Source: Pricia antarctica (GTDB taxonomy: Bacteria; Bacteroidota; Bacteroidia; Flavobacteriales; Flavobacteriaceae). From it: a stretch of 64,000 nucleotides of DNA. Positions 27,961 to 38,247 of the stretch are shown piece after piece. The DNA lies in assembly GCA_011050085.1 (NCBI GenBank), contig DRGL01000024.1, forward strand, positions 170,870-234,869, read 5' to 3'. Numbering within the stretch: position 1 is the stretch's first letter; the number at the start of each line of letters is the position of its first letter. The notes beneath the pieces are model-generated. The model did not search any database and was not told the origin of the DNA. It saw nothing but the letters and a program-made list of their open reading frames with translations. The position numbers and the translations under genes are program-made.

Positions 27961-30900
27961 ATGAATTCAAAACTATGCGCTGCGCTTGTACTACTTATGG
28001 TAGTAATCGCACCCTTCTCTTACGGGCAGGAAAAGACAGTAACCGGAACGGTGACAGATCAGAACAGTCTGCCTTTACCTGGGGTTAATGTATTGGTCAA
28101 AGGCACCACTAACGGCACACAGACTGATTTTGATGGAAATTATTCCATTTCTGCGGAAGAGGAGCAGGTGTTAGTATTTTCCTATCTCGGCCAACGAAAT
28201 GTTGAAATGCCTGTAGGCGCGTCAAATACTATGAACGTTCAGATGGAAGAAGATGCCTCTTTGTTGGAGGAGGTGGTCGTTGTGGGTTACGGTACACAGA
28301 GTAAACGTAGCCTGACAGACAATATTGTGAAATTAACCTCCGAGGATATCGCTGAAGTACCCAACCCTAACATTCAAAATTCACTGGTCGGGAAGGCCGC
28401 AGGTGTACAGATTACCCAAACAAACGGTAAAGTAGAGGGCGGTATAAATATACGCGTTCGTGGTGCCGCTAGCGTAAGTGGTGGTACACAACCCTTATAT
28501 GTCCTTGACGGGATTCCCTTGGTAGACCCCGTGGGCAATAATAATGATGTCGGTAACGGAGCCCCAACAAACCCTCTATTGACCTTGAGTGCAAATGAAA
28601 TTGAATCCATCGATATTCTCAAAGATGCATCATCTGCAGCAATATATGGGGCGAGGGGTGCAAATGGTGTGGTTCTTATCACCACGAAGCGGGGAAAACA
28701 AGGCAAGGCAAAATTCTCCATTAATTTGGCACAAGGCTTCAGCCAACCTACCAATAAAAGGGAATGGCTCAATACTGAAGAATATATCGAACTTTTTACC
28801 GAAGCTGCCGTAAACGGACTCGGAGAGGAAGACGGTATCGCTGAGGCGGAAGCTACTTTTGATTTTTTGGCGGGAGACACTGACTGGAGAACACGCGAAG
28901 TTGATACGGATTGGACAGAATTGGCTTTTCAGAATGGATTTCAAACTGATGCCGATTTTTCGGTTTCCGGAGCCGATGAAAAGACATCCTACTTTTTTTC
29001 GGGTGCATACAATAATACGGATGGTATCGTTCGGGACAATGCCCTTGAAAGGGTAAACGCAAGAACCAATTTGAGCCATAAATTCAGCGATAGATTTACA
29101 ACCAGCATGAATTTGGGATTCTCCCGTACAGAAATCGATAGAATTGCCAATGACAACGCCTTCGCGTCACCAATGCAGGCTATAGCACAATCCCCATTAT
29201 CACAAGCTATCTTGCCTGATGGCACCCCCAACCCGAATACACTTTACGGAAACTTTTTACTGGATGCCCGCAATGCCTTTTTTAAAACTATTGTAAGGAG
29301 GATTACAGGAAAGGTAGCAGGTGAATATAAATTCTTTGATGCCTTAAAGTTCAACTCCGATTTTTCCTATGACTATTTTGGGCAAACGGAGGATAATTAT
29401 CGAGGTCAGAACGCACTGTTTCAATCTACCAGCGGGCAGGCATTCGCTTCTGACCTAGGATCTGAAAGTTATGTTTTCAGTAATTATTTAACTTTCGATA
29501 AAATTTTCGCGGATAAACACAACATCAATGTCATTTTAGGAACTGAATACAATCAGAATAATAGACGGATTACGAGTGTTACCAGCCAGCAGTTTCCAGG
29601 TGACGATTTACCCACTGTAAGTGGTGGTGCCGAAGTTACCGCTGGCACGGGTGTAGAACAGAAAAATACGTTTCTCTCCTATTTTGCAAGGGCTACCTAC
29701 AGTTTTGATGACAAATACCTGTTGAAGGCCAGTGTCCGCCAAGATGGCTCGTCGCGTTTCGGATCGAATGAACGTTTTGGTATTTTTCCTTCCATTTCAG
29801 GGGGATGGATTATATCCGAAGAAAACTTTTTAAAAGATTCGAACGTACTTTCCTTTTTAAAATTTAGGGCCAGTTATGGTGAACTAGGAAATGCTGAAAT
29901 CGGAAATTTTGCTTCCCGATTTCTCTTTAGTGCCGTGGCCTACAACCAAAGACCTGGTATAGCCCCGGCCCAACCCGGTAACCCCGATCTTACCTGGGAA
30001 AAATCACAGCAAACCGATTTCGGAATTGATTTCGGATTTTTGGATGGTATTATCAGTGGAGAAATCGATTACTATGTTAAAAATACAGAGGGCCTCTTGT
30101 TTGCAGTTCCATTAATACCCAGTAGCGGTTCGAGTATCATAAATAGGAATATCGGTACCCTCAAGGGTCAGGGTTATGAGTTTGTTTTGAATACTAGAAA
30201 TGTGAGCAAAGAAAATTTCACGTGGACGACCAATCTTAACATCTCAAATAATACGAACGAACTACAGACTTTACCGAACGGCGGTGCCGATATTGTCACA
30301 GGTGAAAATATTAACCGGGTCGGTGAAACCTTAGCATCATTCTATCTCAGGGAATTCGCTGGCGTTGACCCTGCTAATGGTGACGCACTTTACTATCTGA
30401 ATTCCGAGAATGCCGATGGCACACTGAATCGCGATACGACCACAGATCCAAATGAAGCTCGACGCATTGCGATTGGTAATCCCTTTCCCGAATGGTACGG
30501 TGGTTTAACGAACAGCATAACTTTTAACGGTATCGACTTCTCTTTTACGTTTCAAGGTGAATGGGGCGCAAGCATCTATAATGGTGGCGGCCGGTTTCAA
30601 TCTGCTTCTGCCGATTATTATGACAATCAAAGTATTGACCAGTTACGCCGATGGCAACAGCCAGGCGATATCACTGATGTACCCCAGGCACGGCTGTTTG
30701 GAGGCAACGGCACAGCAGAATCGACCCGTTATCTTGATGAGGCTGATTTCATTCGTCTTCGTAACCTAACGCTCGGTTACACGATACCTAGTCAGACCGT
30801 AGAGAAAATCGGATTTAGCAAATTACGCGTATACATTACCGGCGTAAATCTATTGACCTTTACCGATTATAAGTTTGAGGATCCCGAGGCACGAAGTGAC

Positions 30901-30987
30901 GTAAATGATTCCCGTAATCCTGGCAGCACTTTTTATTCGTCTCCACCTGCCAAGACTTTTACGATTGGCCTTAACATTAACTTTTAA
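27961..30987 (+). CDS. SusC/RagA-type TonB-dependent outer-membrane transporter
   Basis: A 1008-residue SusC-like transporter that imports oligomeric nutrients together with a SusD lipoprotein. A signal peptide (about 1-22) is followed by a carboxypeptidase-regulatory-like domain (about 27-95), a TonB-box-like stretch EEVVVVGYGTQ, the plug domain with VRGAASVSGGTQPLYVLDGIPL and the long C-terminal barrel ending TIGLNINF. The susD partner starts 9 nt later. No sugar enzyme or regulator is adjacent, so the substrate is open. Length is normal. Confidence 0.96.
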   Translation: MNSKLCAALVLLMVVIAPFSYGQEKTVTGTVTDQNSLPLPGVNVLVKGTTNGTQTDFDGNYSISAEEEQVLVFSYLGQRNVEMPVGASNTMNVQMEEDASLLEEVVVVGYGTQSKRSLTDNIVKLTSEDIAEVPNPNIQNSLVGKAAGVQITQTNGKVEGGINIRVRGAASVSGGTQPLYVLDGIPLVDPVGNNNDVGNGAPTNPLLTLSANEIESIDILKDASSAAIYGARGANGVVLITTKRGKQGKAKFSINLAQGFSQPTNKREWLNTEEYIELFTEAAVNGLGEEDGIAEAEATFDFLAGDTDWRTREVDTDWTELAFQNGFQTDADFSVSGADEKTSYFFSGAYNNTDGIVRDNALERVNARTNLSHKFSDRFTTSMNLGFSRTEIDRIANDNAFASPMQAIAQSPLSQAILPDGTPNPNTLYGNFLLDARNAFFKTIVRRITGKVAGEYKFFDALKFNSDFSYDYFGQTEDNYRGQNALFQSTSGQAFASDLGSESYVFSNYLTFDKIFADKHNINVILGTEYNQNNRRITSVTSQQFPGDDLPTVSGGAEVTAGTGVEQKNTFLSYFARATYSFDDKYLLKASVRQDGSSRFGSNERFGIFPSISGGWIISEENFLKDSNVLSFLKFRASYGELGNAEIGNFASRFLFSAVAYNQRPGIAPAQPGNPDLTWEKSQQTDFGIDFGFLDGIISGEIDYYVKNTEGLLFAVPLIPSSGSSIINRNIGTLKGQGYEFVLNTRNVSKENFTWTTNLNISNNTNELQTLPNGGADIVTGENINRVGETLASFYLREFAGVDPANGDALYYLNSENADGTLNRDTTTDPNEARRIAIGNPFPEWYGGLTNSITFNGIDFSFTFQGEWGASIYNGGGRFQSASADYYDNQSIDQLRRWQQPGDITDVPQARLFGGNGTAESTRYLDEADFIRLRNLTLGYTIPSQTVEKIGFSKLRVYITGVNLLTFTDYKFEDPEARSDVNDSRNPGSTFYSSPPAKTFTIGLNINF

Positions 30988-30996
30988 AAAATTGTC

Positions 30997-32370
30997 ATGA
31001 AAACATACAAATATCTCTTTATAGCCGTACTGTCGATTTTTTGGACAGGATGTGAAAATAAATTGGAAATCAATCCTACGGATAACCTACCGGGTGAACT
31101 GGCTCTTACCTCAGAGGCGAATGTGGCGGCTATACTTATTGGCGTCTATCAAGAAATGGGACAGGAAGATACCTATGGCGGTGAATTGCAGCTAATGGAT
31201 GACCTAATAGGGACCACTGAGGAAGTAAATTGGGGCGGAACCTTTATAGATCCACGGCAGGCCATAACAAAAAGTCTTTTAGTCGATAATTTTTATGTTG
31301 AGAGCATCTGGGAAAATAGTTATGAAAGCATCAACCAATCCAATTTGGTGGTTGATAATATCGCTATTGTAACCAGCAGTCCCGATGAGGCAAATCGTAT
31401 CGAAGGGGAAGCTAGATTTCTTCGGGCACTCGCCTATTTTGATTTGGTACGAAATTACGCGTCACCCTACCAAGCGGGCGGCGGTAATTCACAGCTAGGG
31501 GTACCACTACGAATCGAAGGTGTGCTCGATTATCTGCAGCCTTTAGAGATTGCCAGAAACTCGGTCGAAGAAGTTTATGCCCAAATCATTGACGATTTGC
31601 AAACCGCATATTCACTTTTGCCAGACACCAACGGTTTTTATGCTGACAAGTATGCGGCACAAGCCCTTTTAGCGAGGGTTTATCTGCAACAAGGGAACTA
31701 TGCCGGGGCTAGGGATGCGGCAAACGACGTTATAGAAAATAGCGGTCATAGCCTTGCGCCAACCTACGATGGTGCCTTTAATAATGAAACCGATGGTCCT
31801 GAAATTTTATTTGCCTTTCAGAAAACCAGCCAAGTGGTCGCGGGTACCGATGGAAACCAACTGGTCAACTTTTATGCTTCTCAGGCAAATGGTGGTCGTG
31901 GTGGAGATGTACGGGTTCAGGATGCTTATTTAAATCTCTTTGACGATCCCGACAACGATGCCAGAGCCAACTTTTTTTATATTAGTCCGGACAACGATGA
32001 AAGGCTTACCTCAAAATATACGAGTCAATTTGCTAACATTGGCCTTATTAGAATTGCCGAGATGCATCTTATTCGATTGGAAGCTAATTTTGAAGAGGGA
32101 ACTTCAGTAGGTTTGGCGCCCCTAACCGAGATCAATGCGCTACGTGATAGATCCGGTGCTTCTGCGCTTACTGCACTCACTGCAGACATTATATTCAATG
32201 AAAGGCAGTTAGAACTTGCCTTTGAAGGATTTCTTATCCATGACTACAAGAGAACGCAACGTTCCGTTGGTGATTTAGCTTTTGATGCCAATGCCTTGAC
32301 ATTTCCTATACCACAAAACGAAATGGATACCAATAGTCTTATGGAGCAAAATCCGGGATATGGAGGGTAA
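30997..32370 (+). CDS. SusD/RagB-type nutrient-binding lipoprotein
   Basis: A 457-residue surface lipoprotein with the lipobox FWTGC at C19, the SusD fold of tetratricopeptide-like helices (EGEARFLRALAYFDLVRNYA) and the C-terminal family signature PIPQNEMDTNSLMEQNPGY. It caps the SusC barrel and captures substrate. It is co-transcribed with susC and followed by a terminator. A lack of neighbouring glycoside hydrolases leaves open a peptide, glycan or other ligand. Confidence 0.95.
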   Translation: MKTYKYLFIAVLSIFWTGCENKLEINPTDNLPGELALTSEANVAAILIGVYQEMGQEDTYGGELQLMDDLIGTTEEVNWGGTFIDPRQAITKSLLVDNFYVESIWENSYESINQSNLVVDNIAIVTSSPDEANRIEGEARFLRALAYFDLVRNYASPYQAGGGNSQLGVPLRIEGVLDYLQPLEIARNSVEEVYAQIIDDLQTAYSLLPDTNGFYADKYAAQALLARVYLQQGNYAGARDAANDVIENSGHSLAPTYDGAFNNETDGPEILFAFQKTSQVVAGTDGNQLVNFYASQANGGRGGDVRVQDAYLNLFDDPDNDARANFFYISPDNDERLTSKYTSQFANIGLIRIAEMHLIRLEANFEEGTSVGLAPLTEINALRDRSGASALTALTADIIFNERQLELAFEGFLIHDYKRTQRSVGDLAFDANALTFPIPQNEMDTNSLMEQNPGYGG

Positions 32371-32393
32371 TTTCTTCGAATACTGGAAAACTA

Positions 32394-32430
32394 AAAAGGC
32401 CCATACTTTAAGTTTGGGCCTTTTATTTTT
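32394..32430. terminator. bidirectional terminator between susD and the alpha/beta hydrolase gene
   Basis: A 10-bp stem (32394-32403 with 32415-32424) with T-rich flank on the right and A-rich on the left lies in the convergent gap. Confidence 0.8.
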
Positions 32431-32448
32431 ATGAAAATACGGAAAACG

Positions 32449-33234
32449 CTAGCGGCCTACATCCGAAATAAAACCGATTACGAACGTATTAAAAAGTTTT
32501 GGCTGCTCAACATTCACAACGTGACCGCAGTTTTCGATGGTCAACAAATTGGCAGTGGTATGCTTATTCACCATCTTCTTGACGGAGGAAAGAAATAGGT
32601 AGTCCTCGCCTCCCATTACATAAAGGGTCGGAATCTTAATATCAACTGCATTGAATATGCGTAATAAGGGACTTATCTGAGAACCCATTTTATACCACCG
32701 AACAAATTCCTTCTGATACATTCTTTTGGCTTCCCTGACGAAGAGTGATCTTGATTCCTTATGGTTGTTATCTGGCATAATGGCGAAGGTAAATAACCGA
32801 TAAAGCCAGATGTAGGGTACCAGAGATTTAAAAAGGCTTCCGAAACCGAGTAACATCCTAAATCTCAAATCCAGTCGAATGATGGCACCGCCCATGACCA
32901 TGCTCTGCACCCGTGAAGGATATTTTTCGGCTAGGTTCCGTATCAAAACCGTACCTAACGAAATGCCCACATAATGAGATTTTTGAATTTGGAGATGGTC
33001 TATCACCTCAACAATATCCTCCGTTATGTAATCGAAAGTGTATTTGTCGTTGAAAGCATCCTTTAGACCAGGTTTTGAATCGCCATGACCCCGAAGATCT
33101 AGCAACAACACATTAAAATGATTTTTGAACTCGCGTACCTGCTTATACCAAATGGATGAGCTGCCACCGGCACCGTGAACAAACGTGACCCAAATGGTTG
33201 AATTTTCGTGAAGATACGTATCGTAATGCAGCAA
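32449..33234 (-). CDS. alpha/beta hydrolase
   Basis: A 261-residue alpha/beta-hydrolase-fold protein. The oxyanion region is VTFVHGAGGSS, the nucleophile elbow is GISLG with Ser at 92, and the catalytic His lies in ENCGHVVNVEQP near the C-terminus. Substrate unknown; esterases, thioesterases and C-C hydrolases share this fold. It is convergent with susD and has no same-strand neighbour within 500 bp. Confidence 0.88.
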   Translation of the reverse strand: MLHYDTYLHENSTIWVTFVHGAGGSSSIWYKQVREFKNHFNVLLLDLRGHGDSKPGLKDAFNDKYTFDYITEDIVEVIDHLQIQKSHYVGISLGTVLIRNLAEKYPSRVQSMVMGGAIIRLDLRFRMLLGFGSLFKSLVPYIWLYRLFTFAIMPDNNHKESRSLFVREAKRMYQKEFVRWYKMGSQISPLLRIFNAVDIKIPTLYVMGGEDYLFLSSVKKMVNKHTTANLLTIENCGHVVNVEQPKLFNTFVIGFISDVGR

Positions 33235-33605
33235 AGTGTTCTATATTTTTTCAATTGGGAAACCTTGCAATGTATTAAATCTTTTGATTCGAATTCAGAC
33301 CATTTCATAAATAACGTAGCTTTAACGAATGCGTAAGAGACGGCTACAATGAACGTAAGATATATAATAGGATTACAGAATAACAAGATAAATACCTTAG
33401 CGATATTTTATAGTTAAGCCAGCGATATACTTTCTAAGGTCGGATAATTATCCAGGATAGATTTAGGTGAATTTAATGTCAATTTTACATTCTAAATCAC
33501 CGAAGTTAAATTAACATTATTATACCGTATTTTTTGTATAGTACAACGAATATGAACATCCGGAACCGCGGATATACCGTATATTAGAGACTTATTTATA
33601 CGACT
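33235..33605. other. spacer between divergent genes
   Basis: About 370 bp with no gene. It must carry promoters for the alpha/beta hydrolase gene on the left and the 65-aa protein on the right. It is AT-rich and I see no RNA gene or repeat. Confidence 0.5.
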
Positions 33606-33803
33606 ATGGAAAATCAATATTGTAAAGTAGGAAGCGTTACCCCAATAACCGCGAACAGAAATGTTATCTCATTGTTGGAGTACCAATATCAGAATTTTTT
33701 GGAGAAGGCCAGTAATTTGGAATATACCGATAAAAAATTGGTAGAATTCTTTGAACAAAAAGCGCAAAAAATCCAAAAAATATTGGAGAATATGATGAAG
33801 TGA
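33606..33803 (+). CDS. small hypothetical protein (65 aa)
   Basis: A 65-residue mostly helical protein beginning MENQYCKVGSVTPI, with a probable coiled-coil C-terminal half (LVEFFEQKAQKIQKILENMMK). No known domain. It ends 5 nt before the convergent pyrF gene. Codon use and the start context look like a real gene, but its role is unknown. Confidence 0.65.
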   Translation: MENQYCKVGSVTPITANRNVISLLEYQYQNFLEKASNLEYTDKKLVEFFEQKAQKIQKILENMMK

Positions 33804-33808
33804 TTTTA

Positions 33809-34624
33809 TCACTTTTTCAATTCCATTGCCATCTGATTTTGTAATTCTGCAGCCTTCGAAGCTGCGGCTTTGGCAAAATCTTTTTCTTTGGATGCATATA
33901 TTATTCCTCTTGAGGAATTTATAAGCAGACCTATATTACTATTCATCCCATATTTACATACGTCTTCTAAACTGCCGCCCTGTGCACCGACGCCAGGCAC
34001 CAGCAGAAAACTTTCAGGAATAATTTTACGAATGTCTCGAAGGTACTCCGCTTTGGTGGCACCCACTACGTACATCAGATTTTTTGAATTTGTATAGGTT
34101 TTTGAGGTTTCAAGAACGTTTTTATATAATTCTTGGCCATTGACCATCTGGGTTTGAAAATCGAACGCTCCTTGGTTCGAGGTTAGCGCCAATAAGATAG
34201 TATGCTTATCCGTAAATGCTAGAAAGGGTTCAACCGAATCCTTTCCCATATATGGTGCTACGGTTATGGAATCGAAATTTAAGTCTTCAAAAAAGGCCTT
34301 TGCATATCGCGTCGAGGTATTTCCAATATCTCCACGTTTCGCATCGGCAATCGTAAAGATTTCAGGATGGTTTTCATTGAGATAAATAATTGTCTTTTCC
34401 AAGGCTTTCCACCCTAGTATACCATAAGCTTCATAAAATGCGATATTGGGTTTGTACGCAACACAGAGTTGGTGTGTAGCGTCGATAATGGCCTTGTTGA
34501 ACGAAAATATTGGGTCTTCATCTTGCAACAAATGTGAAGGAATCTTTTCCAAATCCGTATCTAGACCAATACAGAGGAAGGACTGTTTCTTACGGATTTC
34601 CGCTATGAGATGTTCTAATTTCAA
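33809..34624 (-). CDS. pyrF: orotidine 5'-phosphate decarboxylase
   Basis: Converts orotidine monophosphate to UMP, the last step of de novo pyrimidine synthesis. The 271-residue length and the block [17 protein letters not shown] place it in the long (type 2) bacterial class; the catalytic Asp-Lys-Asp triad is in [16 protein letters not shown] marks the phosphate site near the C-terminus. It is separated from prfA by 187 nt on the same strand. Confidence 0.95.
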   Translation of the reverse strand: MKLEHLIAEIRKKQSFLCIGLDTDLEKIPSHLLQDEDPIFSFNKAIIDATHQLCVAYKPNIAFYEAYGILGWKALEKTIIYLNENHPEIFTIADAKRGDIGNTSTRYAKAFFEDLNFDSITVAPYMGKDSVEPFLAFTDKHTILLALTSNQGAFDFQTQMVNGQELYKNVLETSKTYTNSKNLMYVVGATKAEYLRDIRKIIPESFLLVPGVGAQGGSLEDVCKYGMNSNIGLLINSSRGIIYASKEKDFAKAAASKAAELQNQMAMELKK

Positions 34625-34811
34625 AGTTGACGGATTCTATTAGACTAATTATAAGAAAAGTGCTCTTTTGTTTACCTAGCATGAGGCACGGTTTCGAAAT
34701 CAATCCACTAAATTTGTCCCAAACAATATAGGCATACATATAATTTAGCGATTGATATCGCTCTCCAATGGCACCATGTATATTTATGTACATAGAGCAT
34801 TGAGAAACCCT

Positions 34812-35888
34812 TTAAAAAATTTCCGATGCTTCCTTCAACTTCTCGGTATTCTCTACCAGACTCAATTCGTTAATGATTCGCTGCACATCGCCATCGATAA
34901 TGTTTTGTAAATCGTAAAGGGTCAGTCCGATGCGATGATCGGTTACGCGACCTTGCGGGTAGTTGTAGGTACGGATTTTTGCCGAACGATCGCCACTACT
35001 TACTTGAGAATTACGCTTGGCGGCATCCTCCTCTTGCTTCTTGGCCAGTTCTTGATCGTAAAGTCGTGAACGTAACACCCTAAATGCCTTATCCTTGTTT
35101 TTATGCTGTGATTTTTGATCTTGGCACTGGGCAACCAGTCCTGTTGGAATATGGGTCAACCGAACCGCTGAATAGGTAGTATTTACAGATTGTCCACCAG
35201 GGCCGGAAGAACAGAAAAAATCGATACGAACGTCTTTGGGATCGATTTGAACATCGAAATCCTCAGCTTCGGGAAGCACCATTACCGTGGCGGCACTGGT
35301 GTGTACCCTACCTTGTGTCTCCGTTTGGGGCACACGCTGAACCCGATGCACGCCGGCCTCGAATTTCAAAGTGCCGTATACATCCTTACCGGTCACCTCG
35401 AACTGAATTTCTTTATATCCACCGCTAGTACCCTCACTTAAATCGATTACATTAGTTTTCCACCCTTTTGATTCGCAATATTTGGTATACATGCGAAACA
35501 GATCCCCTGCGAATATACTAGCCTCGTCACCGCCCGTTCCGGCGCGAATTTCAACTACGACATCCTTGGCATCTTCAGGATCTTTGGGAATGAGCATCAA
35601 TTTGATTTCCTCCTCCAAATTAGGCAATTCGGCCTTCGCCTCCTCAATCTGCATTTTGGCCATTTCTAGCATCTCCGCATCACTACCATCTGAAATAATT
35701 TCCTCCGCTTCACTTATATTATTGGTGAGTTCAATATATTGATCGCGTTTAACAACCAAATCCTTTAGATCGGAATATTCTTTGGTCAGCTCTACATAGC
35801 GCTTTTGATCCGATATGATATCAGGCTGTATTATTAGGTCTGAAACCTCATCGAAACGCTGCTTTACAATGTTCAGTTTATCTATCAT
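34812..35888 (-). CDS. prfA: peptide chain release factor 1
   Basis: RF1 reads UAA and UAG and triggers peptide release. The 358-residue protein has the GGQ motif at 231-233, whose glutamine is normally methylated by PrmC, and the stop-codon recognition tripeptide in the form PQT at 187-189 (PxT in the family). Length and N-terminal coiled-coil domain are normal. Confidence 0.96.
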   Translation of the reverse strand: MIDKLNIVKQRFDEVSDLIIQPDIISDQKRYVELTKEYSDLKDLVVKRDQYIELTNNISEAEEIISDGSDAEMLEMAKMQIEEAKAELPNLEEEIKLMLIPKDPEDAKDVVVEIRAGTGGDEASIFAGDLFRMYTKYCESKGWKTNVIDLSEGTSGGYKEIQFEVTGKDVYGTLKFEAGVHRVQRVPQTETQGRVHTSAATVMVLPEAEDFDVQIDPKDVRIDFFCSSGPGGQSVNTTYSAVRLTHIPTGLVAQCQDQKSQHKNKDKAFRVLRSRLYDQELAKKQEEDAAKRNSQVSSGDRSAKIRTYNYPQGRVTDHRIGLTLYDLQNIIDGDVQRIINELSLVENTEKLKEASEIF

Positions 35889-35952
35889 GTGCTATCTTGG
35901 GTAGGGCAGCGAATTTACGAAAAAACAGTATATTTATGGGTATACGCCAAAT

Positions 35953-36276
35953 TTGATTCGCAGCTTGTTACGTTTTAAAACCTATCGCCTCATCTTTTTC
36001 TTTTATAGACCAATGATATGGATATCGGTGGTCATAACCTTTCTGCACTATAGCCTGCTGCAATCACAACAAACCGGCGGATACCTTCTAAAAATTCTTC
36101 TGGTGAAACTAATGTTGTGCGGAATTTTTTTTCTCTTTTATATGAATATCCGATCAAAGGATAAACTTACTTTCTTCCAAAACTTCGGCATCTCAAAATT
36201 AAGATTATTCTCCGCTTCATTTATTATGGATGTAATCTTAACTATCGCAACTATTTTACTGTTACAAAGCATTTGA
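35953..36276 (+). CDS. small three-helix membrane protein, likely partner of the ABC ATPase
   Basis: A 107-residue hydrophobic protein with three predicted helices at about 11-34, 43-64 and 85-106. It starts at a TTG, as no ATG fits the N-terminal helix; an internal ATG at 36013 would cut the first helix. The stretch FFQNFGISKLRLF between helices 2 and 3 resembles the coupling region of ABC-type permeases. Its last codons overlap the ATPase start, which suggests they form one system. No family name is recognised. Confidence 0.6.
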   Translation: MIRSLLRFKTYRLIFFFYRPMIWISVVITFLHYSLLQSQQTGGYLLKILLVKLMLCGIFFLFYMNIRSKDKLTFFQNFGISKLRLFSASFIMDVILTIATILLLQSI

Positions 36277-36926
36277 AGCTAGAAATCGACAACATAGAAC
36301 TGAGTTTCGAAAACAGAAAAATTCTGTATGGTGTGTACTTACAAGCTGAATCAGGAATGGTTACAGGTATACTAGGCAGAAACGGATGCGGAAAAACTTC
36401 GTTGCTACGTATTCTGTTCGGTAGCTTGAAACCAAAATTTGCCAATATCCGTTTAAATGGATTTCATCAGAAAGAGAAATTATATCTTTCTGATTCCGCA
36501 GCTTACTTACCGCAGCACCAATTACTTCCCAATACCTTGAAACTCGGTAAAGCTTTTGATTTTTTTAAAGCAGATTGGTCGCGATTTATGGCAGTTTTTC
36601 CATCCTTCCATGGGTATCGGAATACAAAGATTAATTTACTTTCTTCAGGAGAAGTTCGTGTGGCCGAAACTTATCTCATTTTGCAATCCAACAAACCCTT
36701 CATACTCTTAGATGAGCCTTTTTCATTTATTTCACCGGTATATGTAGAAAAAATCATAGCCCTCATTAAAATCAAAAAACACAAAAGTGGAATTATCATT
36801 ACCGACCATTTCTATCGTGATATTCTCAAAGTTAGCGATAGCGTTTATTTTTTGAAGGACGGATGTTCAAAACTAATTAAGTCACATCGGGACCTGGAAA
36901 ACGAAGGGTATATTACTCTAGATTGA
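36273..36926 (+). CDS. ABC transporter ATP-binding protein
   Basis: A 217-residue ABC ATPase. Walker A GRNGCGKT is at 35-42, a degenerate signature LSSGE at 123-127, Walker B ILLDEP at 144-149, and the switch histidine in ITDHFY. The start is a TTG overlapping the stop codon of the small membrane protein by 4 nt (TTGA), a clear sign of translational coupling. No normal-sized permease is next to it. The cargo is unknown; export or a signalling role are both possible. Confidence 0.85.
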   Translation: MKLEIDNIELSFENRKILYGVYLQAESGMVTGILGRNGCGKTSLLRILFGSLKPKFANIRLNGFHQKEKLYLSDSAAYLPQHQLLPNTLKLGKAFDFFKADWSRFMAVFPSFHGYRNTKINLLSSGEVRVAETYLILQSNKPFILLDEPFSFISPVYVEKIIALIKIKKHKSGIIITDHFYRDILKVSDSVYFLKDGCSKLIKSHRDLENEGYITLD

Positions 36927-36957
36927 AAATTGAAAGTAATAGGATGCTGCAATACCT

Positions 36958-38235
36958 TTAGATTCCAACAAAAGTAGTGCCCAGGCTAACTATAAAGGCG
37001 TTTAAGCCATCACTACGATTGTAATTGTTCATTCTCAGATTTACATTCTTCAGTCCGAAACCTAAAACTGAGGCCTTGGCGAAAATATCCGTATATCGCA
37101 AGCCCATACCAAACTGATGGGACTGGTACTTCGAAAGGTCATAATCGGAAGTATAAAAATCGTAACTCGATAGGGCGACATCCTTTGCATAGAAATAATC
37201 TGCCGCGGTTTGTGTGTAAAATCGATAGGTTGGATACAGGGTAAAGGCGTTGCTAATTTTAATAGGCACCTCTAAACTTGCGGTATGTGCCGTAATACCC
37301 CAATCATCATAATAAAATCGATAATAGCTACGTAAGACAAAAGTATCGTTCAGGTAATAGTTCAATCTCCCGGCCACCGGTAGTTTAAAGCGGGTATCGG
37401 GAAGACGCTCTACATCGTCTGCAAGTTGAAAATCTTCAATGAAAAAAGTAGGGGTATCCTCAAAATATACCCTTTGAAAAGGGGTGCTGAGGAGCCCGTT
37501 CTGGACGACCGCTTCCATAAAAATAGCGCCTTGTAATTTTTTGCCTAAAATTTGGCTAACGCCGAACGAAAGGGAATACGAATTTCTCTTCTCATTTGTA
37601 AACGCATCAAAATTCGGGTTGTAGGTACCGTTACCAACGATTCTTGAATCAAAAAATCCGTTTCTAAGTTCTATGGGGTATTGAGGGTTCCACTTATCTA
37701 AATATACTTTACCACTTAAGGAAACCTCTGTATTTTTTTCGTTGAACAATCGGGAATATCCTCCACCAAAACCCATTGAAAAATAGTCGTATTCCGACGA
37801 AACATAGGCATTTGCAGTTGTTACAGAGTTTCGATCATCTGAACTATGCGCATACGACGGGTTAAAATGTACCAGCACATCTTGTTGCGAGGCACCGGAC
37901 GAAGCGCTAAACGGACTCACCGTTCTATCGCTACCCCCATCGAAGGGATTCACATTACTAGATGAGGCCGAGGTATAGGCCGATATACCCACATCGGCGG
38001 TCAATACGTCATCATCGTTCAAGGGTATACTCACCACGAGTGCCGACGTAGCATCGGTCAAAGATTCAGTTCCCGATCCCCCCGTTACCGCTGCATTCTC
38101 ACCATCTTGTCCGTAATAACTGAAAAGTAAATCAATTTCGGCCGTCTCTAAAACTCGCTTTTTATAAGACGTGTCTTCTTGTGAAAAAGAGCTGATACAC
38201 GCTAACAGGAAAGATAAATTAATTATAAATTTCAA
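36958..38235 (-). CDS. DUF3570 outer-membrane beta-barrel protein
   Basis: A 425-residue exported protein (signal peptide about 1-18) whose remainder consists of alternating beta strands rich in aromatic and Asp/Ser residues, with a C-terminus FIVSLGTTFVGI like an outer-membrane barrel. It matches DUF3570, a family of unknown function. It is the last gene of a five-gene operon behind DUF4266, apbE, a thioredoxin-like gene and a Rieske gene. I infer an outer-membrane component of a redox or maturation system. Confidence 0.82.
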   Translation of the reverse strand: MKFIINLSFLLACISSFSQEDTSYKKRVLETAEIDLLFSYYGQDGENAAVTGGSGTESLTDATSALVVSIPLNDDDVLTADVGISAYTSASSSNVNPFDGGSDRTVSPFSASSGASQQDVLVHFNPSYAHSSDDRNSVTTANAYVSSEYDYFSMGFGGGYSRLFNEKNTEVSLSGKVYLDKWNPQYPIELRNGFFDSRIVGNGTYNPNFDAFTNEKRNSYSLSFGVSQILGKKLQGAIFMEAVVQNGLLSTPFQRVYFEDTPTFFIEDFQLADDVERLPDTRFKLPVAGRLNYYLNDTFVLRSYYRFYYDDWGITAHTASLEVPIKISNAFTLYPTYRFYTQTAADYFYAKDVALSSYDFYTSDYDLSKYQSHQFGMGLRYTDIFAKASVLGFGLKNVNLRMNNYNRSDGLNAFIVSLGTTFVGI

Positions 38236-38247
38236 ATTCTTTTTTAT

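Noticed and set aside
28374..28880. 168-codon minus-strand frame inside susC
   Set aside because: Antisense to conserved TonB-receptor sequence; no own regulatory signals.
35322..35330. PQT instead of PAT in release factor 1
   Set aside because: The motif is PxT in the family and the middle residue varies, so this is not unusual.
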